This document shows, in pieces, positions 17,016 to 25,246 of a DNA stretch of 64,000 nt. How positions within the stretch are numbered: the stretch's first letter is position 1; each line of letters starts with the position of its first letter. The position numbers and the translations under genes are program-made. Origin of the DNA: Lachnospiraceae bacterium NE2001 (GTDB lineage Bacteria; Bacillota; Clostridia; Lachnospirales; Lachnospiraceae); NCBI GenBank assembly GCA_900110635.1, contig FOEK01000003.1, forward strand, positions 124,001 through 188,000, given 5' to 3'. The notes beneath the pieces are model-generated. The model did not search any database and was not told the origin of the DNA. It saw only the letters and a list, made by a program, of their open reading frames with translations.

Positions 17016-19571
17016 ATGGCTATAATTAAGTGCAAGATGTGTGGCGGAGAACTAAAGATTCTACCTGATTCAACTATATGTGAATGTGAGTACTGCGGTA
17101 GTAAACAGACCATTCCAAACACAGACGATGAGAAACGTCTCAAACTATATGAGCGTGCAAATAAGCTTCGCTTTGAAAATGAATTTGATAAGGCTGCAGG
17201 AGTTTATGAGTCGATTGTTGCAGAATATCAAGATGAAGCAGAAGCATACTGGGGACTCGTCCTTTGTAAATATGGTATTGAGTATGTAGATGATCCTAAG
17301 ACAGGAAAGAAGATACCTACTTGTCATAGGTCTTCTTTTGATAGCGTAATGGATGATAGCAACTTTGATCTGGTTATGGAGAACTCTGACACGGTTGCTC
17401 GAGGTATTTATAGAGAAGAAGCAAAGCAGATTGAAGAATTACGTAAAGGTATCGTTGAGGTGTCTTCGAAGGAAGAACCTTACGATATCTTTATTTGTTA
17501 TAAAGAGACAGCTGATGATGGGCAGAGAACTATTGATAGCGTTATTGCACAGGATGTATTTGATAAACTGATAGAAAAGGATTATAAGGTTTTCTTTTCT
17601 AGAATTACCTTAGAGGATAAGTTGGGGCAGGAATATGAACCATATATTTTTGCTGCGCTTAATTCCGCAAAAGTAATGCTGGCGTTTGGAACATCATATG
17701 ATTATTATAATGCGGTATGGGTGAAAAATGAGTGGAGTAGATTCTTGCAACTTATAGAAACGGGACAGAAAAAAACATTAATTCCATGTTATAAGAATAT
17801 AGATGCATATGATATGCCAAAGGAATTTGCTCATCTTCAAGGCCAAGATATGGGAAAGGTTGGAGCAATTCAAGATTTATTACGTGGAATAGACAAAATA
17901 TTTGATAGGGATAGGTTAACAACTAATAAAGAGAATGAAGCAAAAAAAGAATCTAATAGTAATTCGTTATATAAAAGGGGGATGATTTTTTTAGAGGAAT
18001 CAAAATGGGAGGATGCTGGAAAATATTTTAATTTAGCACTTGATATGGATCCGGAGTGCGCTGAAGCATATTTGGGTTTGCTTTTGACTCATCATAGAAT
18101 TCTTAAATTAGAGGATTACATTGATGAGTTGATTGGCAAAATTACTTATGTAAATGTAGAAACACTAATTGCTTGTGATAGAGAAGAAGAACGAATAAAT
18201 TCTTTTGCTAAGGACAATTGTGTAAATGGTTTTCTAGACGAAAGACAAATAATTGACCAATTTGAATATGATTTAAAATATGAGTCAAGTTTGAATGGAA
18301 TAATTGAGAAAGAAAATATATTTGATACTAATGATGAGTGGAAAAGAATTGAAAGGTTTGCTGACTCAGATCTGCTTGGGGAAATAAAGAAACAAAAAGA
18401 AAGATATGAAAAAGCTGTTTTATCAGCTGCGGATATTGAAAAAAATAAGGATGCTGAAAAAATAGCAACTATTAAGAATGAATATAGTGCTTTTATAGAG
18501 AATAAAGAAAAACAGATAATTGAGCAAAAAGAAACAGCTTCGAACTTACGAGAAGCTCGATATAAAGATTTATGTGATAAGTTTTCTGCTGCAAATAATG
18601 AATCTGATTATAAAAGATTGAAGGAGGATTTTTCAAAGCTATTTGGATATAAAGAATCAAAAAAGTATATAGATGAGTGTTCTAGAAAAATAAAAGAAAT
18701 AGAAGTTGAACGAAGGGATCAGGAATTAAATAAAATTGAAGAGAATAGAAGAATAAACGAAAAGAAGAAAAAAACAACTAGAATGATCATTATTGGAATA
18801 ACTGCTATATTGTTGGTTGTGCTTACAATTTCAGGCGTTACATCATATATTAGGTCAAGTAAAGAACAACAACGCCAGATAGAAGAAGCGAATAATCTTA
18901 TGGAAAATGGAGATTATTTAAAAGCTATTGATGCTTATTATAATATTGATAATTATGATAGATCCAATGATATCGATAAGTGTATTGAGGGACATATTAA
19001 TAACATAAAAGATGATATAAAGAATAAAAATTATGATGAGGCTTTAGCTCAATATAAAGATTTGTGTGAATATGAAGAAAAATATACTGGCATAAAATAT
19101 GATATTGATAGTTATTCGACGGTTATAGATATATGTAAGCTTATTGAAGAAATAAAAAACATCGATGATGGCGAAGAGCACAACATTGCGAATATACTTC
19201 AGGAAGTAAGTGAATATTCATCAGAATATGATATCAGTGATTTGATAGATAATTCAACTTTTGATTATGTAAAATCGTTAGATGGAGAATGGAAGTGTAC
19301 AAAATCATGGAATACAAATAAAAATGAAGAATATTTGACGGGTGAATATTTATCTGATAAAGGGTTTAGTATTAAAGATGGTTTTATTAAACAGAGTGAT
19401 TTTGACTGGGATATAACTTATGTTAATGGGAAGTATTATAAAGTATACTTAACTGGCACGGATGGTGATGTTATATCTGCGGACGAAATAATTAATTATA
19501 GTGGTGATGGAGATAATACATTTGACGTAATGCAGATAAATGGGATAAGCTTTTCTTACACAAAAAAATAA
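17016..19571 (+). CDS. zinc-ribbon/TIR-domain/membrane protein with exported C-terminal domain (paralogue 2)
   Basis: An 851-residue relative of the gene at 13948. Zinc ribbon, TPR-like and linker segments and the TIR domain (about 148-290, again with LEDKLGQEYEPYIF) match paralogue 1. After that it diverges: TPR, a long coiled coil (about 440-580), one membrane helix (about 590-612) and an extracytoplasmic part with TPR-like NNLMENGDYLKAIDAYY and a C-terminal beta-rich domain beginning LDGEWKCTKSW. The TIR domain would be cytoplasmic and the end outside, so it could pass a signal across the membrane. ATG 17016 follows GGAGAAAAG; the TTG at 17001 precedes that site. Confidence 0.86.
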   Translation: MAIIKCKMCGGELKILPDSTICECEYCGSKQTIPNTDDEKRLKLYERANKLRFENEFDKAAGVYESIVAEYQDEAEAYWGLVLCKYGIEYVDDPKTGKKIPTCHRSSFDSVMDDSNFDLVMENSDTVARGIYREEAKQIEELRKGIVEVSSKEEPYDIFICYKETADDGQRTIDSVIAQDVFDKLIEKDYKVFFSRITLEDKLGQEYEPYIFAALNSAKVMLAFGTSYDYYNAVWVKNEWSRFLQLIETGQKKTLIPCYKNIDAYDMPKEFAHLQGQDMGKVGAIQDLLRGIDKIFDRDRLTTNKENEAKKESNSNSLYKRGMIFLEESKWEDAGKYFNLALDMDPECAEAYLGLLLTHHRILKLEDYIDELIGKITYVNVETLIACDREEERINSFAKDNCVNGFLDERQIIDQFEYDLKYESSLNGIIEKENIFDTNDEWKRIERFADSDLLGEIKKQKERYEKAVLSAADIEKNKDAEKIATIKNEYSAFIENKEKQIIEQKETASNLREARYKDLCDKFSAANNESDYKRLKEDFSKLFGYKESKKYIDECSRKIKEIEVERRDQELNKIEENRRINEKKKKTTRMIIIGITAILLVVLTISGVTSYIRSSKEQQRQIEEANNLMENGDYLKAIDAYYNIDNYDRSNDIDKCIEGHINNIKDDIKNKNYDEALAQYKDLCEYEEKYTGIKYDIDSYSTVIDICKLIEEIKNIDDGEEHNIANILQEVSEYSSEYDISDLIDNSTFDYVKSLDGEWKCTKSWNTNKNEEYLTGEYLSDKGFSIKDGFIKQSDFDWDITYVNGKYYKVYLTGTDGDVISADEIINYSGDGDNTFDVMQINGISFSYTKK

Positions 19572-19948
19572 GCTGTTTTTAAGATTTTACATGTAATATT
19601 GTGACATTTACAAATAATGACAAAAAGTATATTTCTAAGAGTCTGGTTGACAAATACAATAATGGTGTAAGAGAAACGAGTCCCTATAACTATGTTGTTT
19701 GATTTTTGAACAAAGTATATGGGCTGTGTTGAATATCAGTACAAAGCATATGTACAGTGAAATAAATGTCTGGGATTATTTGAGACTAGTCTTGAGTTCT
19801 CTGCTCATTGTAATGAAAACACAATGGATTTGAACATAGTTCTTTTTTTGAAAATCCTACAGGTACAAATATGGCCTATGATATATCCGCTGCTATTATA
19901 GAACCTTATAAGAATAATGATCATCAGTGTTATCATATCATTGATAAA
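19572..19948 (+). other. AT-rich gap with a possible gene remnant
   Basis: No intact gene. From about 19850 to 19966 an open frame without its own start reads ENPTGTNMAYDISAAIIEP and ends in YKNL before a stop. It looks protein-like and could be the tail of a decayed gene, but I cannot name the family. The rest shows no stem-loop or promoter I would defend. Confidence 0.35.
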
Positions 19949-20017
19949 AGTTATAAAAACTTATAAAAAGATATAAAAGTTATAAAAACTTATAAAAAGA
20001 TATAAAAGTTATAAAAG
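19949..20017 (+). repeat. iteron array upstream of the broken AAA ATPase gene
   Basis: Two exact tandem copies of a 29-bp unit (19949-19977, 19978-20006) and a partial third (20007-20017). Each unit holds two nearly identical 10-mers, TTATAAAAAC and TTATAAAAAG, then a 9-mer ATATAAAAG. Spacing of 10 bases equals one helical turn. The array ends 8 bases before the ATPase start. It matches in period and pattern the array at 33799-33917. Confidence 0.85.
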
Positions 20018-20025
20018 AGGTGGAT

Positions 20026-20717
20026 ATGTCAAATCCCTTTACATTATCGTTTGGAAAAGAACCAACAGAGTTTATATCGAGATTAACTCAGACCAATGAA
20101 ATAATAGATGACTTTAATTCTGAGGATCCGGTTAGTCAGGTTTATATGATTATTGGGGTTAGAGGCTCTGGTAAGACGGTTATACTGACGAAGATAAAGA
20201 AGATGATTTACAAAATCAAGATGGTCTTACATTTCTTTTTAGGGCACCAAAGGTTGTAATGGCACCTCTTAGTGTTGGAGCTATATCGAAGACGTATGAT
20301 AGAGTTTTTGCAAGCGGAACCGAGAGAACAAAAGAACTTGCTGATTTAACCATGGGATATCCGTATGCTTTTCAGGTGTTGGGTTATCTTTATTGGAATC
20401 AAAAAGATAATCCTGATATGGAAAATATTATTCAGCAATATGATCAATATTTAGAAGAATATGTGTATGCCAAGATATGGAGTGAACTCTCTGCTAAAGA
20501 TAAGGCGATAGTCGGTGGGGTTATAGAAGAGTTGGAAGAAACTGATTCTACTCTAGTTAAGAACTCATCTTTACGTGAAAGACTAGGATTATCATCTGGG
20601 GAGTTTTCAGTTTATCGCGAAAGACTTATTAGAAAAGGTTTGATCGATACTTCAAATTATGGATATATATCATTTAAGCTTCCACGTTTTAAAGAAATAG
20701 CTAAGTATTGGATATAA
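20026..20717 (+). pseudogene. AAA ATPase gene inactivated by an internal deletion
   Basis: The start (SNPFTLSFGKEPTEF, then the Walker A GVRGSGKTVIL) and the end (from about 20206, reading QNQDGLTFLFRAPKVV, then ELADLTMGYPYAFQVLGYLY and the winged-helix tail) align with the two ends of the intact ATPase at 32749-33783. About 145 codons between them, including Walker B, are missing, and the two halves are in different frames. The join lies near 20196-20206. GAGGTGG precedes ATG 20026. The 3' piece is open from 20259 to 20717 but lacks any ATPase motif. Confidence 0.85.
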
Positions 20718-20730
20718 AGATACCATTTAA

Positions 20731-20782
20731 ATGTGCAAAAGGGACAGACCTATGTGCAATGGGGACTGTCCCTATTGCACAT
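20731..20782 (-). repeat. REP-like palindromic element, copy B (inverted relative to copy A)
   Basis: A 52-base element whose reverse complement matches 5689-5740 with only a few changes. Its hairpin half is ATGTGCAATGGGGA (from 20752) paired with TCCCTATTGCACAT, followed by TTTTTT. It therefore can also serve as a terminator in the + direction after the ATPase remnant. Confidence 0.75.
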
Positions 20783-20858
20783 TTTTTATACTATAAGTTA
20801 AATGACACAAAATCGTTGAAGTGTTATGATATGGGAAACTATTATAGGAGGCTTTTCG

Positions 20859-21605
20859 ATGATTTTCATGACTGGCGATACCCATGGCGATATCAAACGC
20901 TTGAATAGGCAGTCCTTCTTTGAACAGAAGGAGATGACTAAGGATGATTATGTGATCATCCTTGGGGATTTTGGTATGGTCTGGGACTGGCAGGGTGAGT
21001 CTCATTTTGAGAAGTATTGGCTGGACTGGCTTGATGAGAAGCCTTTTACCACGCTGTTTATCGATGGGAATCATGAGAATCATGACAGGCTTGATGCCAT
21101 GGATGTAGACGAATGGCACGGTGGAAAGGTGCATAAGGTGAGACCTTCTGTGCTGCATCTGATGAGAGGTCAGGTTTTCGATATAGAAGGGCTGAAGGTA
21201 TTTACATTTGGCGGTGCACAGTCCCACGATATCAGGGATGGTATCCTGGAGCCTGGAGATCCCAGGATTAAGAGGTGGAACAGGAACTATAATAAACTCT
21301 TTAGGGTAAGGGGTGAAAGCTGGTGGGCCAGAGAACTTCCTTCTGAAGAGGAGATGGAAGAAGGCAGGCGGAATCTTGAGAAGGTTAATTGGAAGGTGGA
21401 CTGGGTTTTGACACACTGTACTTCGTCAAGTACGACAGCTCTTATCAGTCTTGGAGACTATGGTCAGGATATCCTTACTGAGTATCTTCAGGAGATACGG
21501 GAAAAACTGACATTTAGACGTTGGTTCTTTGGACATCATCATATGGACAAGCAGATCAATACCGAGGAGATTTGTCTCTATGAGCAGATCGTTCGAGTTA
21601 ATTAA
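20859..21605 (+). CDS. calcineurin-like metallophosphoesterase
   Basis: A 248-residue cytoplasmic phosphoesterase. The five metal-site motifs are all present: GDTHGD at residue 6, GDFGM, GNHEN, an isolated THC (VLTHCTSSS) and GHHHMD near the C terminus. The family hydrolyses phosphomonoesters or diesters with two metal ions; the substrate here is unknown. ATG 20859 is chosen because AGGAGG stands 9 bases before it, inside the longer ORF that begins at 20826. It is a single-gene unit with its own terminator. Confidence 0.88.
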   Translation: MIFMTGDTHGDIKRLNRQSFFEQKEMTKDDYVIILGDFGMVWDWQGESHFEKYWLDWLDEKPFTTLFIDGNHENHDRLDAMDVDEWHGGKVHKVRPSVLHLMRGQVFDIEGLKVFTFGGAQSHDIRDGILEPGDPRIKRWNRNYNKLFRVRGESWWARELPSEEEMEEGRRNLEKVNWKVDWVLTHCTSSSTTALISLGDYGQDILTEYLQEIREKLTFRRWFFGHHHMDKQINTEEICLYEQIVRVN

Positions 21606-21634
21606 TGACGAGCCTTTGATGCTCGTCATTTTTT
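21604..21634 (+). terminator. intrinsic terminator of the phosphoesterase gene
   Basis: A 10-bp stem AATGACGAGC/GCTCGTCATT (21604-21613, 21621-21630) with a 7-base loop runs into a T tract. It overlaps the last base of the phosphoesterase stop codon. Confidence 0.9.
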
Positions 21635-21715
21635 ATAATCCGCGGTGGATGAAAGTTTGAGAATATAGTATGATAGAATTGGTTACACGTAAGTGAAGGG
21701 AAAGGAGGCTTTATG

Positions 21716-23560
21716 ATGAAGAACATAGCAGCTGTCGTTTCTGGTATGGACGAGGAATATCCATATCATATCATAAATGGTATAAATGATTTTGCCAGGG
21801 AACATGACATAAATGTCTCTTATTTTGCTGCATTTGGCGGGATAATTGATAGTAAGGATTTCGACCTTGGCGAGTTTAGTATATATGAGCTTCCGGATTT
21901 CTCAACATTTGATGGAGCTCTTCTGCTTACCAATACATTCGCAAATGAAGTTGTTAGGAATCTGATCATCGAAAGAGTAAAGAAGGCGGGGATTCCTACG
22001 GTTATTTTTGAATGCGGTGATTATGAAGAATTCTATGATGTATATATCAATAATTACTCAGTTATGAAGAAACTGGTGGAGCATTTAATATCTGTTCATG
22101 GAGCGAAGGTTTTTAACTTTATCTCTGGGCCGGCAAGTAATCCAGAGGCAAATGCCCGGCTTCAGGCTTTCCGCGATGCACTGAAGGAACATGATATAGA
22201 GTTTGATAATAGAAGATTTTTCGATGGTAAGTTCAGAAGCTATGACGGAATTAAAGCAATAGAGGACTTTGTTGAGTCGGGACTTGAGCTTCCTGATGCA
22301 TTTGTCTGCGCAAATGATAGTATGGCGCTGGCGGCAATGAGTAAGCTTCAGCGAATGGGTTACAAGGTGCCTGATGACGTTATTGTTACTGGATTTGATA
22401 ACACATTTAATGCTCAGAATTCGTATCCGACACTGACAACGGTGAAGCGTCCGGTTTATGATTCGGGTCATAAGGCTTGTCAGGTTCTTTATAATCTGAT
22501 GAATGGCGATGATCAGCCGAAGAGTATTCCACTGGAGGCTGAGCCAGTGTTTTGCCAAAGCTGTGGGTGCGACAACCATGACTTTGAAGATCCGAAGGAA
22601 TTTAAGCGTGATGTGTATCAGCGTCTGGAGCGAACCTACACCAGTGTGCATATGCTTAACCGGTTGATTGCGGGACTTGCAGGCTCTAAGAACGTGGCTG
22701 AATGTGTGGAGTCTATATCCCAGATTGTAAGGACTCTGGAAATGGAACAGTTCGGTCTCTGTCTTATCGAGGACTGGGAGAATACGTATCATACAGTATC
22801 TCTTGCAGATAGGGACGCAGCTTATCCTGAATATATGACCGCGCCTCTTATCTGGGACAGGGGAAGAAGAATGACAATGGATCGCTTCCCGAGCAGTCAG
22901 CTGCATCCGATACCATTTGAAACCGGAGGTAATATCAGCTATTTCCTTCCGCTTCATTTTTCAGAGAGAATTCTGGGTTATCTGATTGTTACCAACAACG
23001 ATTTCCCGATATACAGTTTGTTGTGTCATACACTGACTATGAGCATTGGAAATGCAATCGAAAATGTTTCAAAGCTCAATGTTCTTGATCCTCTTTGCAA
23101 GATAACCAATCGTAACGGTTTCACAAGAACATCAGAGGAACTCTTTAAGGAGTGCATTTCTAAGAATAATACACTGATGGTGAGCTTCATAGATCTGGAT
23201 GGCTTGAAGGCTATTAATGATACTTATGGTCATAAGGAAGGCGATTTTGCTATCCAGCATGTAGCCGAGGCGCTCAGTAAATGCTGCAGGGGAAATACAG
23301 ATATTTGCGCCCGTTTTGGAGGAGATGAGTTTGTGGTGTTATGTTCGGATGTATCGGAGGGCTTTGATAAGGACTTTGAAGCCAGACTGGACAGAAGGAT
23401 AGCTGACATAAATGAGAGCATTGACAAGCCTTACCAGATATCGATAAGTCACGGAAGTGTGGTCGCAACACCTAAGCCTGGAGATAAGCTTTTAGACATC
23501 ATTCAGGAGGCTGATGGCATAATGTACGCCGCCAAGAGAGAAAAGAAAAAGTTTATATGA
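21716..23560 (+). CDS. GGDEF protein with LacI-type ligand-binding domain and GAF-like middle
   Basis: A 614-residue protein without signal peptide or membrane helix. Residues 1-290 have the periplasmic-binding fold of LacI/GalR regulators (FVCANDSMALAAMSKLQRMG, DVIVTGFDNT, the TLTTVKRPVYDSG block) but no DNA-binding head. A GAF-like segment spans about 310-440 and a GGDEF domain about 445-614, with DPLCKITNRNGF and ARFGGDEFVVLC. The intact GGDEF suggests c-di-GMP synthesis controlled by a cytoplasmic small ligand, perhaps a sugar. The usual RxxD inhibitory site five residues before GGDEF is replaced by GNTD. AAAGGAGG favours ATG 21716 over 21713. Confidence 0.85.
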   Translation: MKNIAAVVSGMDEEYPYHIINGINDFAREHDINVSYFAAFGGIIDSKDFDLGEFSIYELPDFSTFDGALLLTNTFANEVVRNLIIERVKKAGIPTVIFECGDYEEFYDVYINNYSVMKKLVEHLISVHGAKVFNFISGPASNPEANARLQAFRDALKEHDIEFDNRRFFDGKFRSYDGIKAIEDFVESGLELPDAFVCANDSMALAAMSKLQRMGYKVPDDVIVTGFDNTFNAQNSYPTLTTVKRPVYDSGHKACQVLYNLMNGDDQPKSIPLEAEPVFCQSCGCDNHDFEDPKEFKRDVYQRLERTYTSVHMLNRLIAGLAGSKNVAECVESISQIVRTLEMEQFGLCLIEDWENTYHTVSLADRDAAYPEYMTAPLIWDRGRRMTMDRFPSSQLHPIPFETGGNISYFLPLHFSERILGYLIVTNNDFPIYSLLCHTLTMSIGNAIENVSKLNVLDPLCKITNRNGFTRTSEELFKECISKNNTLMVSFIDLDGLKAINDTYGHKEGDFAIQHVAEALSKCCRGNTDICARFGGDEFVVLCSDVSEGFDKDFEARLDRRIADINESIDKPYQISISHGSVVATPKPGDKLLDIIQEADGIMYAAKREKKKFI

Positions 23561-23628
23561 CAAAGCAGTTTGCATGTGCTAAACTATTAAAATGGTTATT
23601 TTAAGAATAAAGAAAAGAGGAATAAGCT

Positions 23629-25083
23629 ATGAGTTATGATAAGTATGTAAGTCCACTTTCAGAAAGATATGCCAGCAAGGATATGCAATACATCTTCTCA
23701 CCTGACAAGAAGTTCAAGACCTGGAGAAAGCTCTGGATCGCTCTTGCTGAGACAGAGAAGGAATTGAATCTTCTTGGTGAGGATGGTCAGCCACGTATCA
23801 CTCAGGAGATGATCGATGAGCTGAAGGCAAATGCTGAAGATATAGATTACGAGTACGCTAAGGCTGAGGAGGCAAAGGTGCGTCACGATGTTATGGCTCA
23901 CGTTCATACCTATGGTGCAAAGTGCCCTAAGGCTGCAGGCATCATCCACCTTGGCGCAACAAGCTGCTACGTTGGCGATAACACTGATGTAATTATTATG
24001 ACAGAGGGTCTTAAGCTTGTACGTAAGAAGCTTCTCAATGTACTTAATGAGCTGTCAAAGTTCGCTATGGAGTACAAGGATCTTCCTACTATTGCATTTA
24101 CACATTTCCAGCCAGCACAGCCAACAACTGTTGGTAAGCGTGCAACTCTCTGGATGAACGAGTTCTTTATGGATCTTCAGGATGTTGAGTACATGATCTC
24201 ACAGCAGAAGCTCCTTGGTTCAAAGGGTACAACAGGTACACAGGCTTCATTCCTTGAGCTCTTCAACGGTGACCACGACAAGGTTAAGAAGTTAGATAAA
24301 ATGATAGCTGAGAAGATGGGCTTCGACGATGTATACCCAGTATCAGGCCAGACATATTCACGTAAGGTTGATTCACGTGTCCTGAACGTACTTTCTGGTA
24401 TTGCTCAGTCGGCTCATAAGTTTTCAAATGATATCCGCCTCCTTCAGCATTTAAAGCAGATCGAGGAGCCATTTGAGAAGAACCAGATCGGTTCATCAGC
24501 TATGGCATATAAGAGAAATCCTATGAGAAGTGAGCGTATCGCTTCACTTGCTAACTACGTTATCTGCGACGCACTGAACCCAGCAATTGTTGCTTCAACT
24601 CAGTGGTTCGAGAGAACACTTGATGATTCTGCTAACAAGAGAATCTCTGTTCCAGAGGCATTCCTTGCGGTAGATGGAATCCTTGATCTCTGCCTTAACG
24701 TAGTAGATGGACTTGTTGTTTACGACAAGGTTATTGAGAAGAAGTTCATGGAAGAGATTCCATTTATGGCTACAGAGAATATCATGATGGACGCTACTAA
24801 GGCTGGTGGCGACAGACAGGAGCTTCATGAGAAGATCCGTCAGTACTCTATGCAGGCAGGCGCTAATGTAAAGAAAGAGGGTAAGGAGAACAACCTCCTC
24901 GACCTCATCGCTGCAGATCCTGCATTTGGCAAGACTCTGGATGAGCTGAAGGAGCTGATGAAGCCTTCACTCTATGTTGGCCGTGCACCACAGCAGACAG
25001 AAGAGTACATAAGTGAAGTGATTCAGCCAGTACTTGATGCAAACAAAGCAGAGCTCGGTTTAACTGCAGAGATAAACGTGTGA
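23629..25083 (+). CDS. purB: adenylosuccinate lyase
   Basis: A 484-residue fumarase/aspartase-superfamily lyase that cleaves SAICAR to AICAR and adenylosuccinate to AMP in purine synthesis. The superfamily signature GSSAMAYKRNPMRSERI lies at about 288-304, with HLGATSCYVGDNTD at about 103 and the flexible loop lysine region between. The size fits the longer lyase type common in Clostridia rather than the 430-residue Bacillus type. AGAGGAAT precedes the ATG. The partner purA is at 30.0 kb, so the AMP branch genes are near but not together. A structured element follows immediately. Confidence 0.95.
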   Translation: MSYDKYVSPLSERYASKDMQYIFSPDKKFKTWRKLWIALAETEKELNLLGEDGQPRITQEMIDELKANAEDIDYEYAKAEEAKVRHDVMAHVHTYGAKCPKAAGIIHLGATSCYVGDNTDVIIMTEGLKLVRKKLLNVLNELSKFAMEYKDLPTIAFTHFQPAQPTTVGKRATLWMNEFFMDLQDVEYMISQQKLLGSKGTTGTQASFLELFNGDHDKVKKLDKMIAEKMGFDDVYPVSGQTYSRKVDSRVLNVLSGIAQSAHKFSNDIRLLQHLKQIEEPFEKNQIGSSAMAYKRNPMRSERIASLANYVICDALNPAIVASTQWFERTLDDSANKRISVPEAFLAVDGILDLCLNVVDGLVVYDKVIEKKFMEEIPFMATENIMMDATKAGGDRQELHEKIRQYSMQAGANVKKEGKENNLLDLIAADPAFGKTLDELKELMKPSLYVGRAPQQTEEYISEVIQPVLDANKAELGLTAEINV

Positions 25084-25091
25084 TTAATGAT

Positions 25092-25227
25092 GTTCATGCA
25101 GATTTATATGATAAGCACCGTGAAAGCTGGCTTTCTAAGGTGCTTCATCAGATAAATCTATATGAGGCGAAGCCTCATCATTGCTGAACAGGAGTTGCGA
25201 AGCAACGGGTTCAGCAATTGCTTGAAC
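25092..25227 (+). ncRNA. multi-hairpin repeat element, copy 1 (structured RNA or palindromic mobile element)
   Basis: A 136-base element between purB and rmlD. The outer stem GTTCATGC/GCTTGAAC (25092-25099, 25220-25227) encloses three arms: arm 1 AGATTTAT/ATAAATCT (25100-25107, 25152-25159) continuing to CACC/GGTG over an inner GAAAGC-GCTTTC-like hairpin; arm 2 ATGAGGC-GAA-GCCTCAT (25162-25178); arm 3 ATTGCTGAAC/GTTCAGCAAT (25180-25189, 25209-25218) with inner GTTGC-GAA-GCAAC. Copy 2 at 32579-32732 keeps the fold with different stem bases. The type is uncertain. Confidence 0.6.
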
Positions 25228-25246
25228 AATAAAGGAGAATAAAACT

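Noticed and set aside
20772-21416. 214-codon open frame on the minus strand
   Set aside because: Opposite the metallophosphoesterase, whose five motifs are complete.
22085-22957. 290-codon open frame on the minus strand
   Set aside because: It lies wholly opposite the GGDEF gene, has Cys/His-rich random-looking composition and no ribosome site; the + strand product has clear motifs.
23561-23628. Purine riboswitch before purB
   Set aside because: Only 68 bases, without the conserved three-way junction core; the leader of purA was also checked and shows none.
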